DNA of 64,000 nt from Acanthaster planci (lineage: Eukaryota > Echinodermata > Asteroidea > Valvatida > Acanthasteridae). The stretch lies in NCBI RefSeq assembly GCF_001949145.1, contig NW_019091596.1, positions 188,486-252,485 on the forward strand, given 5' to 3'. Below the pieces are notes generated by a model. That model had not been told where the DNA came from, did no database searches, and saw only the letters and a list, made by a program, of their open reading frames with translations. Shown one piece after another: positions 62,267 to 64,000 of this stretch. Every line of letters starts with the position of its first letter. Within the stretch, counting starts at the first letter, position 1. The translations under genes were made by a program, and so were the position numbers.

Positions 62267-64000
62267 TCAATCCTCTTCTGCTTCAGATAGTACCTCCCAC
62301 CAATCCACTTCATGCACATCTTGATCTTCCATTTCTTCCTCCTCGTCATCTGATCCCCCTACCTCATCAATGGCAAACATCTCCCCGAACTCTGGCATGT
62401 CAAAGCCCGCTTCTTCATCTCCGTCCGCATCCTCCATGATCCATGTGTCTTCCTCCTCCTCGTCATCTCCCGAGACATTGCCTGAGACCTCACCCACGGT
62501 ATCGATAACAAGAATGTCATCGTCATCGTAGGTCATCTCCATTTCCTGGTCACTGTCTTCACTGTCTTCGTCCAGGACGATGACTTCACCAGCCATCAGT
62601 TCGTCAACATCAATGTACTCTCCTCGGTCTTCATCCATGGAAACATCAGCAGACACATCTAATTCTTGAGGGTTTCTTTGCCTTGGACAGGCACTCTGTG
62701 ACCTAGGTGATTTACATCCTGCATCCTTCACCATCTCTGGGTTCCTTGTGGATGAGGTCAATGTTGCAGTTTCAGGGGCACCTGACAATGAACTCTTCTT
62801 TTGGAGTGAAGAAACTGGATAAGCATCTTGGACTTTCAAGGTGACCTGTTTCGAGCTGTCTGGTGCGGCTGGCACAGAAGATGCTGGACTGGCTGATTGA
62901 GGTTGTTCTTTTCCTTTTGATGCAGCAGGACTGGATTTAGCATCCTCCCTTTTAGGTTTCCCAACATGCTTCCCTTCTCTAACTATGCCACTCTTGCTAG
63001 ATGTATCCCGACTAAGGCCAGCTTCTGTGCTCTTAGTGGATGTTACATTACTACCAGTCTTTGGTGGTGGCTTCACCATCTTCTGTGCATCATCAGATGA
63101 TATTTTGTGACTTGTGTTTTTCTGTCCTGGTAGTGTCCTGTCCTTTACGTCCTGGTCCTTAGTTGAAGTGTCTGTGATAATAGATGTCTGTGAAGAAATG
63201 GCCAGCACACTGTCCTTTGCAGAGGTTTTGTTGGAAACCTTTTGCTGAAGACTACCATGGGGTTTTGTTTGAGTCCTGGGAGGCGTTGTCTTATTCTGAA
63301 CATTAGTCAACTGAGTTGATCTCCTTGGAGCACGAGGGGATGATGTAGCATCCATAGACATTGTTTTGGAGTTTGGATCTTTAGGATCTAAGAGATCTGG
63401 TGCTGAAAGGGCAGTAGTAGAGGAATTCTGACCAGCTGCCGCATCAACTGATGGAGCAGGCTTCAAAACTGGACCAGGTGATGCAATACGTCTAGTTTCT
63501 GTTTCCTTTGGAGTAGTATCCTTAGGTGCCCCTTTCTTTGGGGAGGTTATCTTGGGTGTGGCCTTCATGGATGGCATTTTCTTAACCTCTTCATGCAGGA
63601 TAGGTGTGGTACTTTTAAAGGTTGTTTCAACAGATGCAGTCTTCTTGTGTGTACATGCAACTTTCTTGGCTGAATTTTTTACAAGTGCATCATCTGCCAG
63701 TCTGGTCTTCTTAGTTGGGACATTATTCCATGACAATTCCTTGGGTGTAGCTTCTTCAGTATTGACTTCCTTCTGTGACACACTCTTATTTGGTGCCAAC
63801 TTGGATGAGGAGGTTTCTTTGTGTGAGGCATCCTTGGAGGAGAGCTTTTCAGTTAGTGACTTGCTTGGAGCAGCTTTCTTCGGCACAACTGCTTCAGACA
63901 CAGTCTCTTTGGATGCTATTTTGTTTGGTGTAAAACATGTGGGAGGAGCTTCTTTTGGTGAGATTTCCTCTGCTGGTATCTTCTCTTTATCGGCGACTTC
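62267..64000 (-). CDS. unidentified low-complexity protein with acidic C-terminal tail, 3' terminal exon (5' partial)
   Basis: The frame is open from the window edge (64000) to TGA at 62269-62267, giving 577 residues with no Met start needed, so it is the last exon or part of a larger coding sequence. Residues 1 to about 300 are rich in Lys, Ser, Thr and Pro with recurring TPK/SPK/KE motifs (TPKITSPKKGAPKDTTPKET). Residues about 300-454 are Ser/Thr/Pro-rich with basic patches. Residues 455-577 are strongly acidic, ending VDWWEVLSEAEED. The tail has two hydrophobic-plus-acid segments, VIVLDEDSEDSD (473-484) and ILVID (496-500), resembling SUMO-interacting motifs. The repeated short (I/V)D-E/T-(V/L)G pattern loosely recalls acidic segments of Matrin-3/ZNF638-type nuclear proteins, but no zinc finger or RRM is visible. 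A nuclear disordered protein is a reasonable guess; I do not assign a family. Confidence 0.85.
   Translation of the reverse strand, partial: EVADKEKIPAEEISPKEAPPTCFTPNKIASKETVSEAVVPKKAAPSKSLTEKLSSKDASHKETSSSKLAPNKSVSQKEVNTEEATPKELSWNNVPTKKTRLADDALVKNSAKKVACTHKKTASVETTFKSTTPILHEEVKKMPSMKATPKITSPKKGAPKDTTPKETETRRIASPGPVLKPAPSVDAAAGQNSSTTALSAPDLLDPKDPNSKTMSMDATSSPRAPRRSTQLTNVQNKTTPPRTQTKPHGSLQQKVSNKTSAKDSVLAISSQTSIITDTSTKDQDVKDRTLPGQKNTSHKISSDDAQKMVKPPPKTGSNVTSTKSTEAGLSRDTSSKSGIVREGKHVGKPKREDAKSSPAASKGKEQPQSASPASSVPAAPDSSKQVTLKVQDAYPVSSLQKKSSLSGAPETATLTSSTRNPEMVKDAGCKSPRSQSACPRQRNPQELDVSADVSMDEDRGEYIDVDELMAGEVIVLDEDSEDSDQEMEMTYDDDDILVIDTVGEVSGNVSGDDEEEEDTWIMEDADGDEEAGFDMPEFGEMFAIDEVGGSDDEEEEMEDQDVHEVDWWEVLSEAEED

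Overview
The window is a eukaryotic nuclear scaffold piece. It has long AT-rich non-coding stretches, GT-AG introns, microsatellites and one 603-base assembly gap (13885-14487). Two protein-coding loci can be supported.

The first is a PBC-class TALE homeobox gene (PBX / extradenticle family) on the plus strand. Six exons between 42746 and 52312 join in frame into about 351 residues running from the middle of the PBC domain to a stop codon. The N-terminal exon or exons are not present. The first exon seen begins with a split Val codon followed by [11 protein letters not shown], the junction at which vertebrate PBX genes have a very long intron. I therefore read 1-42745 as the 3' part of that intron. 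It holds repeats, a tandem duplication, a hairpin element and stretches rich in homeodomain-type motifs, but no exon I could recognise.

The second is the 3'-terminal exon of a convergent minus-strand gene (62267-64000, open past the window edge). Its product has a long low-complexity Lys/Ser/Thr/Pro region followed by a strongly acidic tail carrying two SUMO-interacting-motif-like segments. I do not recognise the family. The roughly 10 kb between the two genes holds the PBX 3' UTR, an inverted repeat and a pogo/Tigger-like miniature element with TA target-site duplications.

Organism: the PBX sequence is plainly bilaterian (conserved PBC poly-Ala linker, TALE homeodomain). The long introns, frequent ACATGTA words and C/G homopolymer runs fit a marine invertebrate, perhaps a deuterostome such as amphioxus, an echinoderm or a hemichordate. 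This is an inference with low to moderate confidence.

The points most worth a second look are: an exon of PBX (49357-49478) whose skipping would create a stop codon two residues later, like the vertebrate PBX1a/PBX1b switch; two substitutions at usually conserved homeodomain positions; several non-autonomous foldback or MITE-like elements inside introns; a perfect 64-bp tandem duplication; and the SIM-like acidic tail of the neighbour. I found no defence system, operon-like cassette, CRISPR array, tRNA or rRNA.
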